DNA of 64,000 nucleotides from Streptomyces indicus (lineage in GTDB: Bacteria > Actinomycetota > Actinomycetes > Streptomycetales > Streptomycetaceae), in contig NZ_FNFF01000021.1 of NCBI RefSeq assembly GCF_900100315.1, positions 1-64,000 on the forward strand. The letters run 5' to 3'. A program made the translations under genes and the position numbers. Positions within the stretch are counted from its first letter, which is position 1. Each line of letters begins with the position of its first letter. This document shows positions 43,467 through 52,880 of this stretch, one piece after another. The notes under the pieces are model-generated. The model worked only from the letters and a program-made list of their open reading frames with translations. It ran no database searches and had not been told where the DNA came from.

Positions 43467-44647
43467 ACGTCGACCGTTACCGTTCGAAGTGGCCGAGCCT
43501 TGTGCTGGCCGCACTCCTCGCGGCCGTGGCGTTCGTCCTGCTCCCGGCAGCGGGCGCCGTCGCCGCCGAGAACCCGTCCGTGACCGTCGACAAGGAGGAG
43601 GCGGGCAAGGGCGGGGAGGTCACCGTCACCGGCAAGGGCTGGCGGCCCGGCGCCCTGGTGATGATCCTGATCTGCGGGCAGAACATGATCGGCGGCACCA
43701 ACAGCTGCGCCAACCCCGAGGGCGTCGCCCTCAACACCGACGACAAGGGCGGGTTCAAGAAGAAGATCCCGGTGGCCGAGCCGCCGAAGGCCTGCCCGTG
43801 CGTCATCAACGTGGCGACGGTGACGGGGGCCAAGGCCACGGCCCAGGTCCCGTTCAAGGTAGCGGGCCACCCCGTCAAGCCGCTGCCCGACCGGACCGGC
43901 GGCGGCAAGCTCGCCGTGCTCGCGGCCACCCGCCTGGAGGGCGACAGCGGCCTGCTCAACTGGTTCGGCTCCCCGCAGAGCCGCAAACTCGTCGTGACCA
44001 TGGGCAACTTGGGCTCCGCACCCGTCAAGGACCCCGTGTTCAAGGTCGGCACCTCGCACGGCGTCTTCGCGCCGCAGTGGGAGGAGCAGCAGTGGAAGGG
44101 CACGATCGCGCCGGGGCAGAAGGCCCAGGTCGAGCTCACCGTGCAGCTCGACGCCGGGGCGCACGGCGACTACCTGGTCTCCCTCCAGTACGGGGGCAAG
44201 GTGCTCGCCGAGCAGCCCTGGGGCGTGCCGCGGCCGTGGGGCGTGACGCTGTTCTGGATCCTGCTCTGCATCGTCGTGCCGGCCGCCGTGTTCCGTATCG
44301 GCATGGCCGTCGTCGACCGGGTGCGCCCGCGCCGCAAGGGCAACAAGCCGCGCCGGTTCACCGACGTCACGGCGAAACTGCCGAAGGTGCTCAAGCCGAC
44401 CACGGGCGTCGGCGGCGAGCACAAGAAGCCGCGCATCCCGCGGCGACCGGGAGCCGATCCGGACGCGACGGCACCCGTACCCACCCAGAACTCCGGGGCG
44501 ACCGCGAACGGGAGCGGCGCCAGCTCGACCGCCACCCTGCCATGGTTCACCCCGGACACCGCGCCGGCCGCGCCGGCACAGCATTCCGCACCGCAAGAGA
44601 ACCGCCCCGATCCCACAGGAACATCCGAGAGGAAGGGCACTACGTGA
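43463..44647 (+). CDS. Secreted single-pass protein with a neocarzinostatin-like Ig domain
   Basis: This 394-residue protein starts at GTG 43463, overlapping the previous stop. After the signal peptide (LVLAALLAAVAFVLLPAAGA), an Ig-like domain reads VTVTGKGWRPGALVMILICG with two cysteine pairs (CGQNMIGGTNSC; ACPCVINV), a layout recalling neocarzinostatin-type folds. A second beta domain (KLVVTMGNLGSAPVKDPVFK) precedes a membrane helix (TLFWILLCIVVPAAVFRIG) and a basic, Pro-rich cytoplasmic tail of about 110 residues. The tail is long for a passive anchor. Confidence 0.75.
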   Translation: MNVDRYRSKWPSLVLAALLAAVAFVLLPAAGAVAAENPSVTVDKEEAGKGGEVTVTGKGWRPGALVMILICGQNMIGGTNSCANPEGVALNTDDKGGFKKKIPVAEPPKACPCVINVATVTGAKATAQVPFKVAGHPVKPLPDRTGGGKLAVLAATRLEGDSGLLNWFGSPQSRKLVVTMGNLGSAPVKDPVFKVGTSHGVFAPQWEEQQWKGTIAPGQKAQVELTVQLDAGAHGDYLVSLQYGGKVLAEQPWGVPRPWGVTLFWILLCIVVPAAVFRIGMAVVDRVRPRRKGNKPRRFTDVTAKLPKVLKPTTGVGGEHKKPRIPRRPGADPDATAPVPTQNSGATANGSGASSTATLPWFTPDTAPAAPAQHSAPQENRPDPTGTSERKGTT

Positions 44648-45999
44648 ACACACGACGGAGAGTGAGCGCGCTGGGCGTCGCGCTCATGCTCGGCGGCGCG
44701 GGAATCCTGCTGACCGCAGCACCTGCCCAGGCGGCCGAGTCCACCTGGAAGGCCAAGTGCACACCGAGCATGGGCTCGGACCCGATCGAAGGCACGTCGA
44801 TCGCCGACATCACGGCTCCGGCCGAGGCGAAGGTGGGCGACGAGATCGAGGTGACCTGGAAGTTCGTCCAGGCCGCGTCGAAGAACCCGGACATCGTGGA
44901 CCTGCCCGCGGACTCGCTGCTGCCGACCGGCACGGTGAAGGCCGCCGGTGCGCAGACGGCCGACATCAAGCTCGAAGGGCCGCGCAAGAACCCGGCCATC
45001 CCCAAGGGCGGCGACATGAAACTCGCCGACATGAAGGGCAAGTTGAAGCTGACGGCACCGGGCGATCTGACCCTGACGCCGGACGAGTACAACATCAACG
45101 CCAAGGTCATGGGCTTCGACGTGAACACCAAGTGTGTGCCGCTCGAGAAGGTGCCCACGGCGGTCACGATCAAGGTCACCGGCGACGCCGCGCCCACGAC
45201 CGGCGGCGGCAACAACGGCGGTACGACGACCACGGGCGGCACCGACGGCGGTACGACCACCGGCGGCACGGCCACGGGTGGTGACACCGGCGGCACCGCG
45301 ACCGGTGGCGACACCGGCGGTTCGGCGAGCGGCGGCGCGGCGGCCGGCGGCAGCACGGGCGGTGGCGGCGGCAGCGACTTTCCGGGCAAGGAGGTCGCCA
45401 CGACCTTCGAGTGCACCTCGCCGGGCCCGGCGAAGATCGACGGCAAGGCGACCGTCAGCGCCAAGAAGAACGGTGAGAACTACGACCTCACGGTGAGCAC
45501 CGCCAAGGGCGTGATGGACAGCCCGGCCGCCCTGCCGGCCGGTGCGATGAAGTCGTCCATGCAGGTCAGGGTGGGCGGCGACGACAAGGGCACGGTCAAG
45601 GTCGAGGGCGCCGCGAACAAGGCGCCGATCAAGGCCGGTGACCCGGTCTCCCTCGAGCCCATGACCGGCACGTACAAGCCGGGCGCCGAGGGCAAGGCGG
45701 AGCTGAGCCCCGGTGACCTCACGATCAGCGTGACGCTCGGCGGCAACCCGATCACCATCCCGTGCAAGGCCACGAAGACGTCCACCTCGCTGACGCTCGA
45801 CGTCACCGACCAGGGCGGCGTGGCCGGTGGCGGCGACGGCGGTGCGGCGGCCGGTGGCTCCCCGGCCACGGGCGGCGGCCTCGCCGAGACCGGTGCCGAG
45901 TCCGACGGCGCGCTGCGTGCCCTCGGTCTGGTGGCCGGCACGGTGATCCTGCTCGGCGGCGCGGTCTTCACGTTCATGCCGCGGCGCCGCACGCAGTAA
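44644..45999 (+). CDS. LAETG sortase substrate with two domains, last gene of the surface cluster
   Basis: This 451-residue protein starts at GTG 44644, overlapping the previous stop. After the signal peptide (to about 30, PAQAA) comes a first beta domain (KCTPSMGSDPIEGTSIADIT to NTKCVPLEKV), a Gly/Thr-rich repeat linker (about 188-240), and a second domain (ATTFECTSPGPAKIDGKATV) homologous to the LPQTG protein at 41681. LAETG at 413-417, a hydrophobic helix and PRRRTQ complete the sorting signal. Direct repeats and a terminator follow. Confidence 0.85.
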   Translation: MNTRRRVSALGVALMLGGAGILLTAAPAQAAESTWKAKCTPSMGSDPIEGTSIADITAPAEAKVGDEIEVTWKFVQAASKNPDIVDLPADSLLPTGTVKAAGAQTADIKLEGPRKNPAIPKGGDMKLADMKGKLKLTAPGDLTLTPDEYNINAKVMGFDVNTKCVPLEKVPTAVTIKVTGDAAPTTGGGNNGGTTTTGGTDGGTTTGGTATGGDTGGTATGGDTGGSASGGAAAGGSTGGGGGSDFPGKEVATTFECTSPGPAKIDGKATVSAKKNGENYDLTVSTAKGVMDSPAALPAGAMKSSMQVRVGGDDKGTVKVEGAANKAPIKAGDPVSLEPMTGTYKPGAEGKAELSPGDLTISVTLGGNPITIPCKATKTSTSLTLDVTDQGGVAGGGDGGAAAGGSPATGGGLAETGAESDGALRALGLVAGTVILLGGAVFTFMPRRRTQ

Positions 46000-46007
46000 G
46001 CGGCTCG

Positions 46008-46040
46008 AAGGCGGTAACCGGCTCAAGGCGGTAACCGGCT
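46008..46040. repeat. Tandem duplication of aaggcggtaaccggct
   Basis: Two 16-bp copies (46008-46023 and 46025-46040) lie between the LAETG gene stop and its terminator. Confidence 0.7.
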
Positions 46041-46044
46041 TCAC

Positions 46045-46085
46045 GGTGCCGGGTGTTGCTCCCCTCGGGGGCGGCACCCGGCACC
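46045..46085. terminator. Bidirectional terminator between the LAETG gene and the hydrolase
   Basis: ggtgccgggtg (46045-46055) and cacccggcacc (46075-46085) pair, with an inner cccc/gggg stem, between convergent stops at 45999 and 46124. Confidence 0.75.
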
Positions 46086-46123
46086 TTCGCGTTCCCGGGA
46101 CGCCCCGACGCGAGGCGGCGGCT

Positions 46124-47005
46124 TCAGTCGTGCGCCCGCAGCCACCGCAGCACCGCGTCACGCACCGCCGGCGTGAGCAGCGCCGCCCCGTGCGCGGACC
46201 CGCGCTCGGTCCGTACGGTCACATCCCGAAGTCCCTTGTCCCGTACGGCAGTCGACAGCGCGCGCGAGTGCGCGGGCGGCACGAAGTCGCCGGCCGAGTG
46301 GATCAGGAACAGCGGCGCGTCCCCGGCGCCCGAGGCGTACGAGGCCGCCGACAGCGACCGCCACTGCGCGGGGCAGCCCGCGGGAGCACAGCCCGCGAGC
46401 CGCTGCGCCTCCGCCCGCAGCCGCCGCTGCCGCTTCGAGGCCTCCGTCCGCTCGCCGTCCATCCAGGCCCGCAGCGGGGAGGCCACGGGCGAGAGCGCCA
46501 CGACACCCCGTACGCGCGAGGCACCCTCGCCGTACCCGCCCGTGACCGTCGCGATGTGGCCGCCCGCCGAGGAGCCGAGCACCAGCGGCCGGGTGCCGCT
46601 GTGCCGGGCCGCCCAGTCGACCGCGGCCAGGGCGTCGACGCGCTGGGCGGGCCAGTGCGCGTCGGAGTTGAGCCGGTAGTCCGTGTCGTACACCCGGAAG
46701 CCGCGCGCGGCGAACCAGCGCGCCCAGCGGCTCCAGTCGGTGTCGTCGGCCCAGTAGCCGCCGTGCAGGATGACCAGCGCGGGCCCGCGGCTGCCGTACA
46801 CGGAGACCGTCTGCCGCGGGTGCGGGCCGTACGCGTACGTCCGTACGGAAGGCCCGGCGGCCGCGGCCCGCGGGGCGTCCGCGTGGGAGACCGCCGGGTC
46901 GGAGGCGGCCGGCGCCGTCGAGGAGGACAGCAGGCCGGCGGAGGCGAGCAGCGCGAGCAGGGCGCGGCGCACGGAGAGGCGCGAGGTGGGGCGCATGTCC
47001 CGCAT
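46124..47005 (-). CDS. Secreted alpha/beta hydrolase
   Basis: This 293-residue protein has a signal peptide (LSVRRALLALLASAGLLSSS) and an alpha/beta-hydrolase fold of the esterase/BD-FAE type. The oxyanion motif is HGGYWADD, the nucleophile elbow is GSSAGGHIA, an acid lies near HSAGDFVPP, and the catalytic His is in ERGSAHGAALL. The substrate is an unknown ester. ATG 47005 or 46996 are both possible. It follows the POT gene on the same strand, but a terminator separates them. Confidence 0.85.
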   Translation of the reverse strand: MRDMRPTSRLSVRRALLALLASAGLLSSSTAPAASDPAVSHADAPRAAAAGPSVRTYAYGPHPRQTVSVYGSRGPALVILHGGYWADDTDWSRWARWFAARGFRVYDTDYRLNSDAHWPAQRVDALAAVDWAARHSGTRPLVLGSSAGGHIATVTGGYGEGASRVRGVVALSPVASPLRAWMDGERTEASKRQRRLRAEAQRLAGCAPAGCPAQWRSLSAASYASGAGDAPLFLIHSAGDFVPPAHSRALSTAVRDKGLRDVTVRTERGSAHGAALLTPAVRDAVLRWLRAHD

Positions 47006-47040
47006 CGTCCACGGGACGCGCCGCCCGGCACGGGAGAAAC

Positions 47041-47080
47041 ACGAAGGGCCACCGCACCGAGTGGTGCGGCGGCCCTTCGT
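47041..47080 (-). terminator. 18-bp hairpin terminator of the POT transporter gene
   Basis: acgaagggccaccgcacc (47041-47058) pairs with 47063-47080 with one mismatch around gagt, downstream of the transporter stop at 47120. Confidence 0.75.
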
Positions 47081-47119
47081 TCGAGCTGCGTACGAAGCGT
47101 CAGCCTCGGGTGAGCCGGG

Positions 47120-48634
47120 TCAGCGGACCTCGCCCATCAGGGACTTGACCTTCTTGCGCGCCATGTAGATCGCGAAGCCGGCCAGGACCGCGGCGGCGGC
47201 CTCCAGGGCGACGACGCCCTGACCGTTGAGGTCGACACCGGCGATGGAGAGCATGCCGGTCACGGAGTCACCGGCGGTGACCGCGAGGAAGAAGACACCC
47301 ATCATCTGGGAGGCGTACTTCGCGGGGGCCAGCTTGGTGGTCAGGGACAGACCCACCGGGGACAGGCACAGCTCACCGAAGGTGTGCATCAGGAAGATCA
47401 GCACCAGCCACCACATGGTGACCTTGCCGTCGCCCGCCATGCCCATGGGGATCAGGAAGACGAAGAACGAGGCGCCGATGATGACCAGACCCATCGAGAA
47501 CTTCACGATGGTGTCGGGCTCGCGGTTGCGGCGGGCCAGGGCCAGCCAGATCGCGGCGACGATCGGCGCGAAGATCATGACGAACATCGGGTTCAGGGAC
47601 TGGAAGAGCGTGTTGGGCATCTCCCAGCCGAAGATCGCGCGCTCGGTGGAGGTGTCACCGAAGAGCGACAGGGTCGAACCACCCTGGTCGAAGATCATCC
47701 AGAACACGGCGGCGGCCACGAAGAACCAGACGAAGGCGTTCATCTTCGTCTGCTCCTCGCCCGTCAGGTCCTTGTCGGACTTGATACGGGCGATCACGGC
47801 GATCGGGATCAGCAGACCGACGACGGTGATCGGGAGCAGCGCCCAGTTGAGGGTCAGGTCCCAGACACCGGTGAAGGCGACGACCAGGTAGAAGGCGGCG
47901 ACCACGGCGACGGTGGCCAGCGTCTTGGTGACGACGGCGCGCTTCTCGGGGGCGGTCAGCGGGTTCGGGACCTCGCTGGAGGCCGCGGCCAGGTGCTTGG
48001 AGCCGACCATGAACTGGATGGCGCCGAGCGCCATGCCGACGGCCGCGAGACCGAAGCCGAGGTGCCAGTTGACCTTCTCGCCGAGGATGCCGATCGCGAA
48101 CGGGGCGGCGAAGGCACCGAGGTTGATGCCCATGTAGAAGATCGTGAAGCCACCGTCGCGGCGCACGTCCTTCGGGTCGGTGTACAGCTGGCCGACCATC
48201 GTGGAGATGTTGGCCTTCAGCAGACCCGAGCCGACGGCCACGAGGGCCAGACCGACGAAGAACATCGCCTGCGTGGGCAGGGCCAGGCTGACGTGACCGG
48301 CGACGATCACGACGCTCGCGATGGCGACCGTCTTGCGGGCGCCCCAGACGCGGTCACCGAACCAGCCGCCGGGCAGCGTGAAGAGGTACACCAGCGACAC
48401 GTAGACCGAGTAGATCGCGGTGGCCGCAGCCGCCGTGTAGGCGAGGCCGCCGCCCTGGGAGCCGGTCGCGGCATCGGCGCCACCGGAGACCAGGTAGAGC
48501 ACGAGCAGTGCGCGCATGCCGTAGTAGGAGAAGCGCTCCCACATCTCGGTCATGAAGAGTGTGGCCAGGCCGCGGGGGTGGCCGAAGAAGGTCTTCTCGC
48601 CGGCGGCGGAAGGCTTCGTCAGGCTGGACGCCAT
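47120..48634 (-). CDS. Proton-dependent oligopeptide transporter (POT/PTR family)
   Basis: This 504-residue protein has the POT signature FMTEMWERFSYYGMRALLVL in TM1 (containing ExxERFxYY) and ALVAVGSGLLKANISTMVGQ, FTIFYMGINLGAF and ELCLSPVGLSLTTKLAP further on. It has about fourteen membrane segments and imports di- and tripeptides with protons. ATG 48634 follows AAGGAA. The upstream gap of 572 bp to the two-component system is long. A short C-terminal basic tail (ARKKVKSLMGEVR) ends it. Confidence 0.95.
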   Translation of the reverse strand: MASSLTKPSAAGEKTFFGHPRGLATLFMTEMWERFSYYGMRALLVLYLVSGGADAATGSQGGGLAYTAAAATAIYSVYVSLVYLFTLPGGWFGDRVWGARKTVAIASVVIVAGHVSLALPTQAMFFVGLALVAVGSGLLKANISTMVGQLYTDPKDVRRDGGFTIFYMGINLGAFAAPFAIGILGEKVNWHLGFGLAAVGMALGAIQFMVGSKHLAAASSEVPNPLTAPEKRAVVTKTLATVAVVAAFYLVVAFTGVWDLTLNWALLPITVVGLLIPIAVIARIKSDKDLTGEEQTKMNAFVWFFVAAAVFWMIFDQGGSTLSLFGDTSTERAIFGWEMPNTLFQSLNPMFVMIFAPIVAAIWLALARRNREPDTIVKFSMGLVIIGASFFVFLIPMGMAGDGKVTMWWLVLIFLMHTFGELCLSPVGLSLTTKLAPAKYASQMMGVFFLAVTAGDSVTGMLSIAGVDLNGQGVVALEAAAAVLAGFAIYMARKKVKSLMGEVR

Positions 48635-49206
48635 GGTCGTTCCTTGTTCTGTCGGGACGCGCTTCATGAGCGTGACGCGCGCCCGGTGGGGGGTGGCCGG
48701 CACCGGGCACACCACAGCTCTCCCCACGCCCGGGGGTCTCGTTCCACAGGGATACGAAGAAGTGAGCGGTGCGCTCCGGGATCCACGCCCCGTGCGCTTC
48801 GTCGCGTCCGGGGCCCGGCCCATAGGTCAATCACTAACGCAAGGCTGACAGTGCAACCTTGCCCGCATAAGGGACTTTCGGCTGATACGCCAGGCCATTG
48901 GTCCCATCTGCGGTTATAGGCGTTCGGACACCATAAAGAGATGAAGGCCGCGTATGGAAGGATTTGAGAGCTGGATCACAAGCCCTGATGGAACCGAACC
49001 GGTAATTCGAAGGTAACTCATGGAAAAGTCCCGCAGACTCGCAGGGTGAGCCGGAGAATTTTCAGAGTGCCGCTCTTCAGTAGATTTCGGGTTACGTCCG
49101 CTATGTGAACCGGCGGCGGCCGCTGGGCCGGAAGCACCCCCTCCGCCGGCCTGTGGCCTGCGGGATGCCCGGCGGCCCACGGCCTTCGACGACTACCATC
49201 AGGGCC
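48635..49206. promoter_or_regulatory. 572-bp divergent regulatory region between POT gene and response regulator
   Basis: No gene is supported. The stretch 48830-49090 is A/T-rich by local standards and contains the direct repeat GGTAA at 49001-49005 and 49012-49016, one helical turn apart, preceded by gaaccgaacc. OmpR-family regulators bind such 11-bp-phased repeats, so it may be the target of the adjacent response regulator. Confidence 0.5.
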
Positions 49207-49884
<678 letters not shown>

Positions 49885-50069
49885 GCTCTGTCGATCCGTC
49901 CGGGCCGGGCAGCCGCCCGTGCTTCGGCGGCGACGCGCACCGGGGTATCGGGGCGGAGCCCCGCAAGGGGGGCACGGGGGCGTCAGCCCCCGGAAACCCA
50001 CCCGCCGCGGAGCGGCGGAGCACAGCACCCTGAACAGGGTGGGCGCCCCACACGCGTAAGGAAACAACG

Positions 50070-51341
50070 TTGCGTCGCCGCTTGATCAACTCCACGCTCG
50101 CCGTCGTGCTCGTGGTCATCGCCGTCTTCGGCGTCTCCCTCGTCATCGTGGAGACCCGGACGATCACCACCAGCGCCCAGGAGCGCGTGGAGTCCGAGGC
50201 GGTGCGGCTCACCTCCATCATCGACGCGCGGCTCATCGGCCAAGAGGAGATCACGCCCAAGGTCCTGCGCGACCAGGTCGACGGCGAGCGCTTCGCCCTG
50301 ATCGAGATCCCCGGCCGCGCCCCCATCGAGATCGGCAAGCGCCCGGCCGGCGATGTGATCGAGGCGGAGCGGAAGGGCGAGCAGGGCGAGACCGTCACCG
50401 TCCAGGAGCCCCGCTCCTCGGTGACCAACGAGGTCTGGCGCACCCTCCTGATGATCCTCGCGGTGGCCACCCTCGCCGTGATCGCCGCGGTGCTGCTCGC
50501 CGTACGCCAGGCCAACCGTCTCGCGTCCCCGCTCACCGACCTCGCCGAGACCGCCGAGCGCCTCGGCTCCGGCGACCCGCGGCCGCGCCACAAGCGTTAC
50601 GGCGTCCCCGAGCTCGACCGCGTCGCCGACGTCCTCGACGCCTCCGCCGAGCGCATCGCGCGCATGCTGACCGCCGAACGCCGCCTTGCCGCCGACGCCT
50701 CCCACCAGCTCCGCACGCCGCTGACCGCGCTCTCCATGCGGCTGGAGGAGATCACGCTCACCGACGACCCGGACACGGTGAAGGAGGAGGCCACCATCGC
50801 GCTCACGCAGGTGGAGCGGCTCACCGACGTGGTGGAGCGGCTGCTCACCAACTCCCGTGATCCGCGCACCGGTTCGGCCGTCTCCTTCGACCTCGACGAG
50901 GTGGTCAAACAGCAGCTGGAGGAGTGGCGCCCCGCCTACCGCAGCGCGGGCCGCGCCATCGTGCACTCCGGCAAGCAGAACCTCCAGGCGGTCGGCACCC
51001 CGGGCGCGGTGGCCCAGGTGCTCGCCGCGCTCATCGAGAACTCCCTGATGCACGGCGGCGGCACGGTCGCGCTGCGCACCCGCGTCGCCGGCAACCAGGT
51101 GGTCATCGAGGTCACGGACGAGGGCCCCGGCGTCCCCTCCGACCTCGGCCCCCGGATCTTCGAGCGGGCCATCAGCGGCCGCAACTCCACGGGCATCGGC
51201 CTCGCGGTGGCCCGCGACCTGGCGGAGGCCGACGGCGGCCGCCTCGAGCTGCTCCAGGCCCAGCCGCCGGTCTTCGGCCTGTTCCTGTCGAGCTCCCCGC
51301 GCGCGGCGGACAGGGATGAGGAGCACCGCACGGTCAGGTGA
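50070..51341 (+). CDS. Sensor histidine kinase
   Basis: This 423-residue kinase has TM1 (LAVVLVVIAVFGVSLVIV), a short extracytoplasmic loop of about 95 residues, TM2 (LLMILAVATLAVIAAVLLAV), HAMP, and the phosphoacceptor His212 in ADASHQLRTPLTAL. N-box is ALIENSLMHGGG, G1 DEGPGVP, and G2 STGIGLAVARDLAE. It starts at TTG 50070 with AAGGA seven bases upstream. The small sensor loop and placement after an OmpR-type regulator make a classic pair. Ligand unknown. Confidence 0.92.
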   Translation: MRRRLINSTLAVVLVVIAVFGVSLVIVETRTITTSAQERVESEAVRLTSIIDARLIGQEEITPKVLRDQVDGERFALIEIPGRAPIEIGKRPAGDVIEAERKGEQGETVTVQEPRSSVTNEVWRTLLMILAVATLAVIAAVLLAVRQANRLASPLTDLAETAERLGSGDPRPRHKRYGVPELDRVADVLDASAERIARMLTAERRLAADASHQLRTPLTALSMRLEEITLTDDPDTVKEEATIALTQVERLTDVVERLLTNSRDPRTGSAVSFDLDEVVKQQLEEWRPAYRSAGRAIVHSGKQNLQAVGTPGAVAQVLAALIENSLMHGGGTVALRTRVAGNQVVIEVTDEGPGVPSDLGPRIFERAISGRNSTGIGLAVARDLAEADGGRLELLQAQPPVFGLFLSSSPRAADRDEEHRTVR

Positions 51342-51602
51342 GCCCCGCCGCCGGGTGCCCGCCTGCGAGTCCCGGCACCGGGCGGCCGTCGTCTGCCGGG
51401 CCCGCCGCCAGGCAGCCGTCGCTTGCCGGCGCCGCCGCCGGGTGGTCTTCCCACGTCGGGCCCGCCGCCCGCGAGTTCCGCGGCCGGGTGCCCGCCGCCT
51501 GCCGGGCCCTGGCGTCGTCCCGTGCGACGGCGTTCGCCGCCCGTGCCTTCGTGCACCGCCCTATGATGCGATCCCGGCCCTCCTCCCGCTTGGAGAAGAC
51601 GC

Positions 51603-52226
51603 ATGACGGACGCCAGCTCGACGGACGCGGGCACGACGGAAGGCGGCGGCACGACGGAAGCCGGCGCGACAGCCCCCGGCAGCGGTGCGGCGGCCGGCGG
51701 CAAGGTGGTCGTGAACCGGGTGATGTCCCTGGACGGGTACATCGCCGGGCCCGGCGACTCGATGGACTGGATCTTCGAGCACATGACCTCGGCTACGTTC
51801 CCCGAGGTCATGGCCGCCACGGGCGCCATGCTCATCGGACGGGGCACGTACGAGGTCGGCAAGCGCATGGCCGCGGAGAACCCCGAGAACCCGGAGTACG
51901 ACGGCGGGGCGCAGTTCGTCCTCACCCACCGCCCGCCCGCGGAGCCCGACCCCCACGTCACCTTCCTCACCTGCGGTATCGAGGAGGCCGTGGCCACGGC
52001 ACGCCGCGCGGCGGGCGACCGGAACCTGGAGATCCTCGGCGCCGACGTGGCTGCCCAGTGCCTGGAGCACGGCCTCGTCGACGAGATCCTGGTGTACGTC
52101 CTGCCGGTGCTGCTCGGCGACGGCGTCCGCTTCACGCCGCCCGGACTCGACCGGATCGACCTGGAGCCCTTCGCCCATCTCCACTCGGGCGGGGTCACCC
52201 TGCTGCGCTTCCGGGTGCGCAAGTAG
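51603..52226 (+). CDS. DHFR/RibD C-terminal domain protein
   Basis: This 207-residue protein has an Ala/Gly/Thr-rich N-terminal 32 residues, then the RibD_C/DHFR-like fold: VVVNRVMSLDGYIAGPG, MLIGRGTYEVGKRMA, GGAQFVLTHRPPAEP, LEILGADVAAQCLEHGLVDE and YVLPVLLGDG. These are NADPH-dependent reductases of mostly unknown substrate. GGAGAAGACGC precedes the ATG. The 261 bp upstream are made of imperfect ccgccgccgggtgcccgcc-like repeats with no gene. Confidence 0.85.
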   Translation: MTDASSTDAGTTEGGGTTEAGATAPGSGAAAGGKVVVNRVMSLDGYIAGPGDSMDWIFEHMTSATFPEVMAATGAMLIGRGTYEVGKRMAAENPENPEYDGGAQFVLTHRPPAEPDPHVTFLTCGIEEAVATARRAAGDRNLEILGADVAAQCLEHGLVDEILVYVLPVLLGDGVRFTPPGLDRIDLEPFAHLHSGGVTLLRFRVRK

Positions 52227-52252
52227 CCGCGCAGGACTCGGGTGCGAGCGCG

Positions 52253-52753
52253 CTAGCGCTCCGCCCGCTCGGGCCGCGGGTCGTCCAGGAACGATTCCGC
52301 GCTGGCCACGGCCTCGCGGGCGGGCAGGGTGCGGAACACCCACGTGCGGTAGGACCAGAACCGGAACATCGTCGCGATCCCGATGCCCACGAACTTGAAG
52401 ATGTTGGACTGGAGCCTGCTGTCCCAGCCGAACCAGTACGTGGCCGCGTAGAGCACCCCGTTCTCGATCACGAGCCCGACGATCGAGAACAGCAGGAAGA
52501 GCGTCATCTCTTTGGTGCGGCTGCTCTTGTCGCGGTCACGGTACGTGAAGTACCGGAACCCGATGTAGTTGCAGCAGATCGCGACGGCCGTCGCGAGAAT
52601 CGAGGCGCGCACGACCGGGATGTCGGTGGTGTGCCGCAGCAGGTTGAAGACGCCCAGGTTGACCAGCATCCCGACGCCGCCCACGGCACCGAACTTCGCG
52701 ATCTCCCGCCAGAGCTGATCCAGTTGTGCGCGCAGTGCGCCACGCTCACTCAT
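52253..52753 (-). CDS. GtrA-family membrane protein
   Basis: This 166-residue protein has four membrane segments and GtrA features: EIAKFGAVGGVGMLVNLGVF, AVAICCNYIGFRYFTYRDRD, FSIVGLVIENGVLYAATYWF and FKFVGIGIATMFRFWSYRTW. GtrA proteins help move or present polyprenyl-linked sugars for cell-surface glycosylation. It is divergent from purK and ends 27 bp from the DHFR-like gene stop. Confidence 0.9.
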   Translation of the reverse strand: MSERGALRAQLDQLWREIAKFGAVGGVGMLVNLGVFNLLRHTTDIPVVRASILATAVAICCNYIGFRYFTYRDRDKSSRTKEMTLFLLFSIVGLVIENGVLYAATYWFGWDSRLQSNIFKFVGIGIATMFRFWSYRTWVFRTLPAREAVASAESFLDDPRPERAER

Positions 52754-52880
52754 GGTGATCGCTCAGCCCCGTTCCGTGGTTTCCCCCGCCTGGTCGTTCA
52801 AGCCATGCTAACCAGACTGTGAGATGTGACGCAGGACTCGTAGGTCTTTACGTATCCGGGGGCCCCTTACCCTGGAGGAT

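Noticed and set aside
46008-46040. Attachment site from the 16-bp tandem repeat
   Set aside because: No integrase or tRNA nearby and both copies lie next to each other after a gene; a simple duplication is enough.
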